Positions 17,428-26,337 of a stretch of DNA of 64,000 nucleotides are shown piece by piece; position 1 is the stretch's first letter, and every line of letters begins with the position of its first letter. The notes under the pieces are model-generated. The model did no database searches, had not been told where the DNA came from, and worked only from the letters and a program-made list of their open reading frames with translations. The DNA lies in assembly GCA_900768125.1 (NCBI GenBank), contig CAAGBS010000027.1:13956-77955 (forward strand), given 5' to 3'. Source of the DNA: Oscillospiraceae bacterium (GTDB lineage: Bacteria; Bacillota; Clostridia; Oscillospirales; Ruminococcaceae). Position numbers and translations under genes: made by a program.

Positions 17428-18447
17428 ATGGCAGGAACATCAGGCGTACTTTCCTCGTCCGAGCAGATACAGGCGAACTACGAAAAGTATAAGAGCAAGT
17501 TCAAGGACGCGACTGAAAATATGGTCAGCTCCGATACGTTCCTCAGTCTTCTGGTCGCAGAAATGACAAACCAGGACCCTATGGAGCCTACTTCTAATAC
17601 GGAGTTCGTTACGCAGATGGCGCAGTTCACTTCCCTGCAGTATTCCAAGGACGCGGCGACCTATTCCCAGTCCAACTACGCTTCCAGCCTTGTCGGAAAG
17701 ACAGTCACCGCTTCAAAGATGGACGGCAGCAAGCAGGTCACCAAGACCGGCGTTGTACAGTCAGTCATGAAGAACGGCGACAAGTACACGCTGAAGATCG
17801 ATGGCGTCAGCTTTGAGCTTTCCAACATCACCTCTATTTCGGAGAGCGCTTCTTCCGACACCGGCAGCTCCAACACTTCGCTCGGAGAACTTATCGCAAA
17901 GGCTTCGACGATGATAGGCATGAGCGCTACGGTAAATCCCACGGTAAACGGCGGCTCGCTGCTTGATTCGGGCATAATCACATCTATCCAGGTCAAGGAC
18001 GGTCAGGTGCGCGTTATCATCAACGACAAGGGCTATGCGCTGGACGACATCGTTGAGGTGGCTTATCCGATAATTGAGACGGAGCCCGACGATAAGACGG
18101 ACGACGCAGGCAAGACCGATACCGAAAGCAAGGCAGACGATACAGCTTCCGCCGACAAGACCGACGACGCCGATGACTCAGACAAGATCGACGAGTCAGT
18201 GATAGACCCGGACGACGGAGTTGTCACCGACGCGGAGCTTGACCTTATCATCGAGGAGCACCGCAGAAAAGCCGAGGAATCCCAGAACGAGAACGTGAAC
18301 GAGATGATGGCGGCAGTCGACGCGATGAACAGCGCGGCAAGGGCTGAAACGGCAGCGCTCTACGAGGATACCGAGGAAGTAACTCAGCCGGTCACACCGG
18401 ACGACTATATCGCAGACGATATTGCAGATCTTGAAGATCTCATCTGA
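17428..18447 (+). CDS. flgD: Hook cap/assembly protein FlgD with acidic C-terminal extension
   Basis: 339-residue hook scaffolding protein. Residues about 30-75 match the FlgD core (SSDTFLSLLVAEMTNQDPMEP, then TEFVTQMAQFTSLQ). A mixed beta domain follows to about residue 215. The last about 120 residues are an added Asp/Lys/Thr/Ser-rich linker and a helical acidic tail, which is unusual since FlgD is normally 150-230 residues. It lies between fliK and the small operon protein at 18469, as expected. Confidence 0.93.
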   Translation: MAGTSGVLSSSEQIQANYEKYKSKFKDATENMVSSDTFLSLLVAEMTNQDPMEPTSNTEFVTQMAQFTSLQYSKDAATYSQSNYASSLVGKTVTASKMDGSKQVTKTGVVQSVMKNGDKYTLKIDGVSFELSNITSISESASSDTGSSNTSLGELIAKASTMIGMSATVNPTVNGGSLLDSGIITSIQVKDGQVRVIINDKGYALDDIVEVAYPIIETEPDDKTDDAGKTDTESKADDTASADKTDDADDSDKIDESVIDPDDGVVTDAELDLIIEEHRRKAEESQNENVNEMMAAVDAMNSAARAETAALYEDTEEVTQPVTPDDYIADDIADLEDLI

Positions 18448-18468
18448 ATAAAGCATGGAGGCTTTAAA

Positions 18469-18873
18469 ATGCTGATAAGCGAGTACTTAGCGCTTCGCAG
18501 CCAGATCAGCGTTACCACAGGAAACGCGGCAGTACAGCCGGCGGGAACGGCAAAGGAAGCCATTCCGCAGGGAGGCTCTTTCGCAGAGGCACTGCAGCAG
18601 AAGCTCAGCGAGAAGCAGGGCGTGGAATTTTCCAAGCACGCCATACAGCGGCTCGAGGAGCGCAGCATAGACCTTTCCCGGGACAGCACGCTCGAACGTC
18701 TCAACAAGGGCGTGGAACTGGCGGCGGGAAAAGGCAGCACCGAGACCCTCGTACTTGTGGGAAGAAACGCTTTTGTTGTGAGCGTAAAAAACAACAAGGT
18801 CATAACTACCCTTTCAGACAACGAACTGCAGGGGAACGTATTCACCAATATTGATTCGACCGTTATCGTATGA
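18469..18873 (+). CDS. Flagellar operon protein of the TIGR02530 type
   Basis: 134-residue protein. The diagnostic C-terminal half contains FSKHAIQRLEERSIDLS (residues about 57-73), then ERLNKGVELAAGKGSTETLVLVGRNAFVVSVKNNKVITT. Proteins of this family sit between flgD and flgE in Clostridia and Bacilli and have no firmly assigned role. The ATG follows TGGAGG. Family assignment is from remembered sequence pattern and position. Confidence 0.85.
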   Translation: MLISEYLALRSQISVTTGNAAVQPAGTAKEAIPQGGSFAEALQQKLSEKQGVEFSKHAIQRLEERSIDLSRDSTLERLNKGVELAAGKGSTETLVLVGRNAFVVSVKNNKVITTLSDNELQGNVFTNIDSTVIV

Positions 18874-18960
18874 ACGGACCTGAATGGAATTCATGCCCCG
18901 GCTGCGAATGAGACGGGGCGGCGGTCAAGTCGATGACAATTTATTCTGGAGGTCAATTAA

Positions 18961-20937
18961 ATGGTTAAATCCCTTTACACCGGCGTGTCCGGTATGAAAA
19001 CCCACCAGCAGAAGATGGACGTAATAGGCAACAACATCGCCAATGTAAACACCACCGGCTACAAGACCAATGTAGTTACCTTTGCGGACGTTTACTATCA
19101 GACCAAGAAGACCCCTACCGGAGCTTCCACCACCCTCGGCGGCACTAACCCGAGACAGGTAGGCTACGGCGTTAAGGTCAACACAACTACGCCGAACATG
19201 ACTCAGTCCGGCTTCACTTTCTCCGACAGCATCTATGATATGGCTATCGACGGCGAGGGCTTCTTCCAGGTAATGGACGGCGCCGGAAATATCCTCTACA
19301 CCAGAGCCGGTATCTTCAACGTTGATGAGGAGGGCAACCTTGTCAACGCTTCCGGTTACAAGGTGCTGGGCGTATCCGGTGATTTCGACGGTCAGCCCGC
19401 AGGCAGCCAGCCCATCAAGATAGCCATTCCGGCTACTGACGCGAAGTGCTCCAGCGCTACCAAGACCATCAGCGGCTGCGATGTTACCATCGCCGTTTCC
19501 GACCCCTCGGACAACACCGATATGTCCGTTACATTCAACCAGGCGGAGTTCCCGTTTGCTACATACTCCTCCGGCGTGCTGAACATCTATTTCGACAGGG
19601 AGAAGCAGTTCGAGTCGGCGCAGGCTTTTGAGGACGAGATCCAGAGATGCCTTGAGGCGGGCGGCGTTACGCTTCCGGACGGTGTTTCCATCAAGTTCTC
19701 GTTTGAGAACCTTCCGGCAAGCACTTCCTCCGTTGTTGCCAAGGCTAACATCTCCTCGGGCGTGTGGGACAAGGCTCTCGACCAGGCAAGCGCTGACATC
19801 AGATTCGTAGCCCCTGCCGGTTCGACAACGTATGCAAAGATCGGCTTCACGACTAACGACGCTACCGATACAGAGTACAACAAGGCAAAGATAGTGTTTG
19901 CAGACGCAGGCACCGCGGGCACCTCCGCCACCTATGCTCCCGCGGCAGGCGGCGGCACATGGACTATCAGCGTTGACGCAAGCACCACGATGGCTGACAT
20001 CAATCAGGCTATCAAGAAGGCTATCGCAGACGACGCTGCGCTTGCTACGCCTACATATCCGTCTGGTATCAACCTTTCCTGCACTTCCTACACTATTCCT
20101 TCCGCTGCTACCGTTGCTGATATCACAGCAGGGGTCGGCACCAACCTCGCGCTTGTAAGAGACAATGCGAAGGTTGGAACCGTTTCCGCTACCGCAGGTC
20201 AGGCGGGCGCATTCGCAAACGACTACAAGATCGTTTTCAAGTATGTTTCCAACTATGACGCTCCGACCGCTCAGTGGGACGACAACACCCTAACCATCTC
20301 CGTGACAAACAAGGCATATACAGATGACGCTGACTTCATTGCGGATATCAATTCTGCCATCACTACTGCTGCCGGCGGCAACGCCAAGAAGCTGTTCACC
20401 TTTGACGCTGGAAGTTTCGAGGGTATAAAAGATCTCACCAACGGTCAGAAAAAGCAGCTCTTCGGCGGAAATCCCTCCCTTTCTTTCGGCGGCGGCGAGG
20501 ACAGCTTCTACACCACAGTTGCGAAGAATCTGTCAACATTCAACCTCACCGATGGCCGCAAGGGCGGCGAGCAGTCCTATAAGGACCTCGAGAACGTGAC
20601 CGTTCAGCAGGACGGCACCATCATCGGCAAGCACGCAGTACACGGCTACATGAACCTCGGACGTATCGACATCGCTACATTCGATAACCCCAACGGTCTT
20701 ACCGCAATGGGCGGCACTCTGTTCGCAGAGAGCGTTGCTTCCGGTCAGGCGAAGCTTGCCATCGCAGGTCAGGACGGCGCAGGCGAGGTAGTATCCGGCG
20801 CGCTCGAAATGTCCAACGTTGACCTTGCACAGGAATTTACCGATATGATAACGACTCAGAGAGGCTATCAGGCAAACTCCAGAGTTATAACCACTTCCGA
20901 TACAATGCTTGAGGAGCTTCTCTCCCTCAAGAGATAA
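18961..20937 (+). CDS. flgE: Flagellar hook protein FlgE
   Basis: 658-residue hook subunit. The N-terminal helix (VSGMKTHQQKMDVIGNNIANVNTTGYK) and C-terminal helix (LEMSNVDLAQEFTDMITTQRGYQANSRVITTSDTMLEELL) are the rod/hook/filament signatures. The large centre (about residues 160-520) is an Ala/Thr-rich variable domain exposed on the hook. It is longer than the 400-residue enteric form. The TGGAGGT site suits the ATG at 18961. Confidence 0.96.
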   Translation: MVKSLYTGVSGMKTHQQKMDVIGNNIANVNTTGYKTNVVTFADVYYQTKKTPTGASTTLGGTNPRQVGYGVKVNTTTPNMTQSGFTFSDSIYDMAIDGEGFFQVMDGAGNILYTRAGIFNVDEEGNLVNASGYKVLGVSGDFDGQPAGSQPIKIAIPATDAKCSSATKTISGCDVTIAVSDPSDNTDMSVTFNQAEFPFATYSSGVLNIYFDREKQFESAQAFEDEIQRCLEAGGVTLPDGVSIKFSFENLPASTSSVVAKANISSGVWDKALDQASADIRFVAPAGSTTYAKIGFTTNDATDTEYNKAKIVFADAGTAGTSATYAPAAGGGTWTISVDASTTMADINQAIKKAIADDAALATPTYPSGINLSCTSYTIPSAATVADITAGVGTNLALVRDNAKVGTVSATAGQAGAFANDYKIVFKYVSNYDAPTAQWDDNTLTISVTNKAYTDDADFIADINSAITTAAGGNAKKLFTFDAGSFEGIKDLTNGQKKQLFGGNPSLSFGGGEDSFYTTVAKNLSTFNLTDGRKGGEQSYKDLENVTVQQDGTIIGKHAVHGYMNLGRIDIATFDNPNGLTAMGGTLFAESVASGQAKLAIAGQDGAGEVVSGALEMSNVDLAQEFTDMITTQRGYQANSRVITTSDTMLEELLSLKR

Positions 20938-20956
20938 CCGCTGGATGACAACTTTC

Positions 20957-20982
20957 TCCCCGCCTCGCGCGGGGCGGGGGGA
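20957..20982 (+). terminator. GC-rich hairpin after flgE
   Basis: CCCCGCC (20958-20964) pairs with GGCGGGG (20973-20979). Only a weak T stretch follows (ATATTTGTT), so it is more likely a partial terminator or RNA-stability hairpin than a full stop of transcription. Confidence 0.45.
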
Positions 20983-21001
20983 TATTTGTTAGAGGTAATT
21001 T

Positions 21002-21259
21002 ATGATTTTTTTGACTAAGCTGGACGGCAAGGAGATACTGCTCAACGAGCTTCTCATAGAGACCGTCACCGAGACCCCGGACACAGTGATAACCATGTCG
21101 AATGGCCACACATATATCGTGCGGGAGAGCATGAAAGAACTGCAGAACAAAATCCTTGAATACAACAGGCGGCGCAGGCGCTTCGGAAGACAGTCCGCGG
21201 CGAAGAACGATGAAGCCTTTGACATAAGAAAAAACGGAGCAGGAAGCTCTGATAAATAA
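21002..21259 (+). CDS. flbD: FlbD/SwrD family flagellar protein
   Basis: 85-residue protein. The N-terminal about 60 residues match the small FlbD/SwrD family (MIFLTKLDGKEILLNELLIETV, then VITMSNGHTYIVRESMKEL). In Bacillus, SwrD raises motor power. The C-terminal basic tail (RRRRRFGRQ) is an extension. It lies between flgE and motA, as in other Firmicutes, with a TAGAGGT ribosome binding site. Confidence 0.88.
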   Translation: MIFLTKLDGKEILLNELLIETVTETPDTVITMSNGHTYIVRESMKELQNKILEYNRRRRRFGRQSAAKNDEAFDIRKNGAGSSDK

Positions 21260-21278
21260 TGAAAAGTGAGGGATCATT

Positions 21279-22052
21279 TTGAATATTACTATCTTAATAG
21301 GCTGGGGCATCGCCTTCGGCATGGTTGTTTTCGGTATCTTCCAGGGCGGTCAGATGGACTGGTTCATCGACCCTCCGTCACTTGCCATCACCATCGGCGG
21401 TACTATAGGCTGTCTTATCGCTTCCTATCCACTGAGCTATCTCGCGGGTCTGGGAAAGCGCTTCAAACTGGTCTTAATGCCGAAGAAGTTCAAACCCGAA
21501 AAGTACATCGACGATATCGTTGAGTATGCCAAGATAGCAAGAGGACGCGGTCTGCTTGCTCTCGAGGAAAGCGCTAACCAGTGCACCGACCAGTTCATGA
21601 AGTCCGCGCTCATGCTCATCGTTGACGCAAACGACACCGCCAAGGTCCGCGGAATGCTTGATGACGCGATTAGCTTCATGTGCGAGCGCCACGACAACGG
21701 ACGCGCGTTCTTCGAAAAGGGCGTTGCGGTATTCCCCGCTTTCGGTATGCTGGGTACCGTTGTTGGTCTGGTTAACATGCTGAATACCATGGATTCCAAC
21801 CCTGAGGGACTTGCCAACGGTATGGCGACCGCGCTTATCACAACGTTCTACGGCTCGCTGTTCGCGAACGTCCTGTTCAACCCTATGGCGAGCGCGCTGC
21901 AGAACGCCCACAACGACGAGCTGCTGTGCATGCAGATAATAGAAGAGGGCGTTCTGGCTATCGCGGACGGCTCCAACCCGCGCTACATACAGGAAAAACT
22001 GGAGTTCATGCTGCCCGCCGGAAAGAAACGTTCGGGTAAATCTAACGGCTGA
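21279..22052 (+). CDS. motA: Flagellar stator subunit MotA
   Basis: 257-residue membrane protein with four hydrophobic segments (about residues 3-24, 30-50, 145-170 and 180-200). A large cytoplasmic loop touches FliG. The family block KGVAVFPAFGMLGTVVGLVNML is clear, with its conserved proline before the third segment. The start is a TTG at 21279 after GTGAGGG. MotA and MotB form the ion channel that drives rotation. Confidence 0.95.
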   Translation: MNITILIGWGIAFGMVVFGIFQGGQMDWFIDPPSLAITIGGTIGCLIASYPLSYLAGLGKRFKLVLMPKKFKPEKYIDDIVEYAKIARGRGLLALEESANQCTDQFMKSALMLIVDANDTAKVRGMLDDAISFMCERHDNGRAFFEKGVAVFPAFGMLGTVVGLVNMLNTMDSNPEGLANGMATALITTFYGSLFANVLFNPMASALQNAHNDELLCMQIIEEGVLAIADGSNPRYIQEKLEFMLPAGKKRSGKSNG

Positions 22053-22107
22053 TACTTTTCTTTGTTAGAAAAATTACAAATTTTGCGAAAAAAAAGTCAA
22101 AAAGTAT

Positions 22108-22136
22108 TTGCATTTTGGACGGATTTATGCTACAAT
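22108..22136 (+). promoter_or_regulatory. Internal sigma-A promoter before motB
   Basis: TTGCAT at 22108-22113, a 17-base spacer and TACAAT at 22131-22136, in the 166-base gap between motA and motB. It would allow motB and the downstream genes to be made separately from the flgB promoter. Confidence 0.65.
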
Positions 22137-22218
22137 AGTATAATGGCAGGATCATGAGATACTGTTGTGATTTTCGACCCGGATGTGAGATACCATTGAC
22201 GGCAAAGGAGGGACATCG

Positions 22219-23196
22219 GTGGCAAAGATCGAGAAAAAGGCAAAGGAAGACCACAGTAACGACTGGCTGTCTACCTACGGCGACATGGTTACGCTGCTGC
22301 TGACGTTCTTCGTTCTGCTGTATGCTTCATCATCGCAGGACGAACAGAAGTTCCAGTACATATACCAGGCGTTCACATCTCACGGCAAATATCTGAATGA
22401 ATACGTTGACTCGCCTAACCCCGTTCCCGAAGAAGGCGAGGGCACCGTCAGCGAGAAGCCGGACAGCAACGGCGGTCAGGGAAATCTTCCCCAGACTTTC
22501 GACCAGCTTTACCAGTATATCTCGCAGTATGTTTCCGACAACAATCTTGAGCAGTCCGTATCGGTGGAGAACGGAGCGGCTCATCTCAATATCAGGTTCG
22601 ACAACAACGTGTTCTTCGAGCCGAACAGCGCTGTGCTGACGCAGAAGGGCAAAAATCTGATCGACGGCATAAGCCCCGGTATCAAGGCAATGAAAGCCGC
22701 GATAAAGACCTGCACCGTCAACGGTCACACCGCTAAGGCTATCTCAGAGGTGAACGACTGGGATCTGTCTTCCGGACGTGCAGTCAGCGTTGTAAAGTAC
22801 ATGGATTTCCGCAAGACGCTCGATACCGACCAGTTCCGCACAAAGGGCAGCGGCTACGCCGAGCCTATCGCGGACAACGACACCGCTGAGGGCATGGCGA
22901 AGAACCGCCGCGTTGAAATGGTGCTGCTGAAAGCCGACGTTGACATGACAGATCCTGAGGTCATCAAGGATATCCTGCTGTATGACTACGGCATAAAGCT
23001 CGATGACTTTGATCCGGACGGCAACAACAGCGGCGATACCAGCAAGGTGCCGAATGATTACGCTCAGTCGATAATCGATTCTATTGACCAGAAGTACCCC
23101 GACCACAGCGGTACTTCCACAACGGTAGGCCCTGTGATCCCGGGCGATTACGATACGTTTATGGTCACGACTGACGCAGGAAACGGCGCGGGCTGA
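22219..23196 (+). CDS. motB: Flagellar stator subunit MotB
   Basis: 325-residue stator. A single N-terminal membrane helix (about residues 22-40) carries the ion-binding aspartate (Asp22 in STYGDMVTLLLTFFVLLY). The C-terminal OmpA-like domain (about 95-245) binds peptidoglycan (VNGHTAK, then NDWDLSSGRAVSVVKY, then NRRVEM). An acidic tail of about 75 residues follows and is unusual. The start is a GTG at 22219 after AAAGGAGGG. It has its own promoter upstream. Confidence 0.95.
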   Translation: MAKIEKKAKEDHSNDWLSTYGDMVTLLLTFFVLLYASSSQDEQKFQYIYQAFTSHGKYLNEYVDSPNPVPEEGEGTVSEKPDSNGGQGNLPQTFDQLYQYISQYVSDNNLEQSVSVENGAAHLNIRFDNNVFFEPNSAVLTQKGKNLIDGISPGIKAMKAAIKTCTVNGHTAKAISEVNDWDLSSGRAVSVVKYMDFRKTLDTDQFRTKGSGYAEPIADNDTAEGMAKNRRVEMVLLKADVDMTDPEVIKDILLYDYGIKLDDFDPDGNNSGDTSKVPNDYAQSIIDSIDQKYPDHSGTSTTVGPVIPGDYDTFMVTTDAGNGAG

Positions 23197-23238
23197 TAAT
23201 CAGTTCTTCACTCTTGCTGGATTAATGGGGGGATACAG

Positions 23239-24228
23239 ATGGCTGACGTCCTGACGCAGGCGCAGATAGATGAAATGCTTAAAAACGTCGCCGCCGGAGC
23301 AGTTCCGGAGGTGTCGCAAAAGGAAGAAGAAAAGATCAAGGAGTACGACTTCCGCGCTCCTAAGAAGTTCACCAAGGAACAGATAAAGGTACTCGACGGT
23401 ATTTTTGAGAACTACGCAAGACTGCTCTCATCATACCTGACCGGTCTTCTCAGACTGTACTGCCGCGTTTCCCTCGTCAACATCGAGGAACAGCGCTACA
23501 GCGAGTTCAACAATGCTCTGCCGGACTATGTTCTGATGGGCATGGTAGACATGGGCATAAAGAACGAGGAGGTCAGCGAGACCACCGTTATCGTCCAGAT
23601 ATCGAATACCATCACATTCACGATGATAGACAGACTTCTGGGCGGCAGGGGCGAGTTCCGCGATGTGAACCGCGATTTCACCGAGATAGAGATCACCATC
23701 ATGAACGATGTAATGAACTCTATGGCGAACCTGCTGTATGAGCCATGGGCGAGCCACATCGACCTTGAGCCAAAACTCATCGGTATAGAGACGAACTCCA
23801 GAGTGGTGCAGACCATCGGTCACGAGGATACGGTCATCATCGTAGCCCTCGAGGTCGAGATAAACGGCTCCAAGTCGATCATATCGGTGTGCATTCCCGC
23901 GATAAACCTTGACGAAATAATGAACAAGTTCATCTCGCGCTACAACGTTTCCAGAAGAAAGCTGGACGCCAACCGCGAGGCGGAGCGCCGCGATACCATC
24001 ATGACCGGTATCAGCGACACCGACCTGAAGATAACGGCAGTGCTCGGCGAGATAAATCTCGACCTTTACGAAGTGCTGACGCTCCAGGTGAACGATGTCA
24101 TTCCGCTGGGGAAGAACATTTCCAGCGATGTGGAAGTGAAAATAGGCGAGAAGCCGTGGTGCACGGGCAAGCTAGGAACGTACAACAATAAGAAGGCAAT
24201 CATGATAGATAATTTTATAGAGAATTGA
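23239..24228 (+). CDS. fliM: Flagellar motor switch protein FliM
   Basis: 329-residue C-ring protein. The N-terminal peptide LTQAQIDEMLKN is the CheY-P docking motif. The CheC-like middle domain spans about residues 45-230 and lacks the catalytic E-x2-N pairs. The C-terminal SpoA domain begins near residue 255. Binding of phosphorylated CheY here reverses the motor. The ATG follows GGGGGGA, and fliY follows after 13 bases. Confidence 0.97.
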   Translation: MADVLTQAQIDEMLKNVAAGAVPEVSQKEEEKIKEYDFRAPKKFTKEQIKVLDGIFENYARLLSSYLTGLLRLYCRVSLVNIEEQRYSEFNNALPDYVLMGMVDMGIKNEEVSETTVIVQISNTITFTMIDRLLGGRGEFRDVNRDFTEIEITIMNDVMNSMANLLYEPWASHIDLEPKLIGIETNSRVVQTIGHEDTVIIVALEVEINGSKSIISVCIPAINLDEIMNKFISRYNVSRRKLDANREAERRDTIMTGISDTDLKITAVLGEINLDLYEVLTLQVNDVIPLGKNISSDVEVKIGEKPWCTGKLGTYNNKKAIMIDNFIEN

Positions 24229-24241
24229 GGTAAAATGTCCA

Positions 24242-25450
24242 ATGGCTAATGAAAAGGATGCAAACGTTGAATTCAGCTCATATGAAATAGACGCTGTCGG
24301 CGAAATACTCAACATAAGCATGGGCTCTGCCGCGACCGCCGTTTCCGAGCTGCTCAACGCAAAGGTCTGGATCACCACACCACAGGTAAACGTGGTCAAG
24401 GCTGCCGACCTGAATTATGACCGCCTGGAGCCTGCCATCTGTGTAAAGATCGTCTATGTTTCCGGTATCTCCGGTCAGAACATGATGGTGCTCAAGCAGG
24501 ACGATGTTCAGCTTATTCTGAATCAGCTCATGGGCAACCCGCTGGTCGTTTCTCCGGATTTCCAGTTCGATGAAATGAACATCAGCGCTGTTTCCGAGGT
24601 AATGAACCAGATGATGGGCGCCTCTGCTACCGCGCTTTCCGACCTGCTCGGCATTTCAGTCGATATTTCCACCCCCACGCCCTACCTCATCGAGCAGACG
24701 AACTTCTGCCAGCTGGCAGAACTTGATCCAGATGAGACTATAGTTGCAGTTACGTTCAATCTGTCCGTTGACGGTGTTATGAACAGCGAGTTCATGTCGG
24801 TAATGTCCGTAGAACTTGCCAAGTCGCTGTCAGGAAAGATGATAGAGAAGTTCCACGGCGATGAGACCGAGGCGAAGCCTGCGGCTCCCGCTCCTGCTCC
24901 GGCAGCGGCGGCTCAGCCAGCTTCAGCTCCCCAGCCCGCTCCTGCTCCGGCAACCCAGCCGGCGGCTCCGCAGCCGGCGCCTGCACAGGGTGCGGCTCAG
25001 CCTCAGCAGCCCGCTCCTGGAGCTTACCCATATCCCCCGCAGGGTCAGCCCGCTTATCCGGGCTATGGATATCAGAACCAGTACGCGGCTTACGGCGCTT
25101 ACCCGCCGCCTGTTCCGCCGGTCAATATCCAGAATGCACAGCTTCACCAGTTCGACGCGATGGACTTCGGGCTGCCCACCGACCAGCAGGATAACCTAAA
25201 GCTGCTGATGGGCGTTCCGCTGGAGATATCCGTTGAGATCGGCACGGCGAAGCGTAAGGTGAAGGATATCCTAGAGTTCACCCAGGGCACGATCATCGAA
25301 CTGGAACGCCAGGCCGGCGCACCGGTAGATGTAGTCGTAAACGGCAACCTTATCGCAAGGGGCGATGTCGTTGTTATCGATGACAACTTTGCAGTGAGAA
25401 TTACCGAGATCGTCAAGTCCAAGTTCATGGACAGCCTCGGAAAAGAATAA
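24242..25450 (+). CDS. fliY: Flagellar switch protein and CheY-P phosphatase FliY
   Basis: 402-residue C-ring protein with CheC and SpoA domains joined by an Ala/Pro/Gln linker (about residues 205-305). Both phosphatase motifs are intact: D17-x3-E21-x2-N24-x22-P47, and a second with Glu119 and Asn122, also with 22 residues before the proline. It should therefore both build the switch (SpoA domain, about 320-395) and remove phosphate from CheY-P, as in Bacillus. The start at 24242 overlaps no other gene. Confidence 0.96.
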   Translation: MANEKDANVEFSSYEIDAVGEILNISMGSAATAVSELLNAKVWITTPQVNVVKAADLNYDRLEPAICVKIVYVSGISGQNMMVLKQDDVQLILNQLMGNPLVVSPDFQFDEMNISAVSEVMNQMMGASATALSDLLGISVDISTPTPYLIEQTNFCQLAELDPDETIVAVTFNLSVDGVMNSEFMSVMSVELAKSLSGKMIEKFHGDETEAKPAAPAPAPAAAAQPASAPQPAPAPATQPAAPQPAPAQGAAQPQQPAPGAYPYPPQGQPAYPGYGYQNQYAAYGAYPPPVPPVNIQNAQLHQFDAMDFGLPTDQQDNLKLLMGVPLEISVEIGTAKRKVKDILEFTQGTIIELERQAGAPVDVVVNGNLIARGDVVVIDDNFAVRITEIVKSKFMDSLGKE

Positions 25451-25487
25451 ATTCATTTTAAACATATTTCAAGGAGAATAATTAGTA

Positions 25488-25850
25488 ATGGACAAGAAGA
25501 TTTTACTGGTTGACGACGCTGCTTTCATGAGAATGCTGATCAAGGATGCGCTCACCAAGAATGGCTACACCAACATTCTTGAAGCTGCAGATGGTGCCAT
25601 CGCGTGCGATGTTTACGCTGCTGAGAAGCCCGACCTCGTTATCATGGACATTACCATGCCTAACAAGACCGGTATTGAGGCTCTCAAGGACATCAAGGGC
25701 ATGGATCCGATGGCTAAGGTAGTAATGTGCTCCGCTATGGGTCAGGAAGCAATGGTCGTTGAGGCTATAAAGCTCGGCGCCCTCGACTTCATCGTAAAGC
25801 CCTTCAAGCCTGACAGAATACTCCAGACCGTCAAGAAGGTGCTCGGCTGA
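25488..25850 (+). CDS. cheY: Chemotaxis response regulator CheY
   Basis: 120-residue single receiver domain. It has the acidic pair D9/D10, phosphoacceptor D54, switch Ser82 and conserved Lys104 in KPF. No output domain is present. Its position between fliY and fliO is typical of Firmicutes. No CheA kinase is encoded in this window, so its phosphate donor must be encoded elsewhere. It has an AAGGAGAA ribosome binding site. Confidence 0.95.
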   Translation: MDKKILLVDDAAFMRMLIKDALTKNGYTNILEAADGAIACDVYAAEKPDLVIMDITMPNKTGIEALKDIKGMDPMAKVVMCSAMGQEAMVVEAIKLGALDFIVKPFKPDRILQTVKKVLG

Positions 25851-25888
25851 TCGCTGCGCGTCACCAGTGCGGCACAGCGGAGAGTTCC

Positions 25889-25907
25889 CGCTTTGGCGGG
25901 GCTGTTT
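25889..25907 (+). other. Hairpin in cheY-fliO spacer
   Basis: CCCGC and GCGGG close a TTTG loop, and a second small dyad (TCAGAC/GTCTGA) follows near 25933-25953. There is no long T run. It may tune read-through or mRNA stability between cheY and fliO. Confidence 0.35.
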
Positions 25908-25983
25908 CGCAACATTTATCCCGCCGCGCTGTTCAGACTGAACGGGTCTGAATGGTGCGGTTTTTGATTCCGGAGGTTCGGCA

Positions 25984-26322
25984 GTGGAATATTTTCAGAT
26001 GATAATGGCGCTGCTGGGAGTTCTGGCACTGGTCTTCCTGCTTTTCTGGGCGATGAAGAAGCTCAACAGGCGGGTAACGCTCAGCGACAGCAGGAATATG
26101 AAGATACTGGAGCGCATAAATCTCGGTCCCGACAAAATGCTGCTCCTGGTGAGCATTTGCGGTAAATGCATGGTCCTCGGAGTGACCAACGGCAGAGTGG
26201 AGAAAGTCCACGAACTGGAGGAGACTGAGGAAGAACTCATGAAAAAGGACGAAAACGGAGGGAATCCCTCATTTAAAGAGAGTTTCAAGATCGTTTTCAA
26301 GGACATGATGAACAAGAAGTGA
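25984..26322 (+). CDS. fliO: Flagellar export protein FliO (FliZ-like)
   Basis: 112-residue protein with one N-terminal membrane helix (about residues 5-24), then the FliO core (RRVTLSDSRNMKILERINLGPDK, then LLLVSICGKCMVLGVTNGRVEKV). FliO helps to assemble the FliP ring of the export gate. The start is a GTG at 25984 after CCGGAGG. It is directly followed by fliP, fliQ and fliR. Confidence 0.88.
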   Translation: MEYFQMIMALLGVLALVFLLFWAMKKLNRRVTLSDSRNMKILERINLGPDKMLLLVSICGKCMVLGVTNGRVEKVHELEETEEELMKKDENGGNPSFKESFKIVFKDMMNKK

Positions 26323-26337
26323 TCGGGGGTACTGCGG

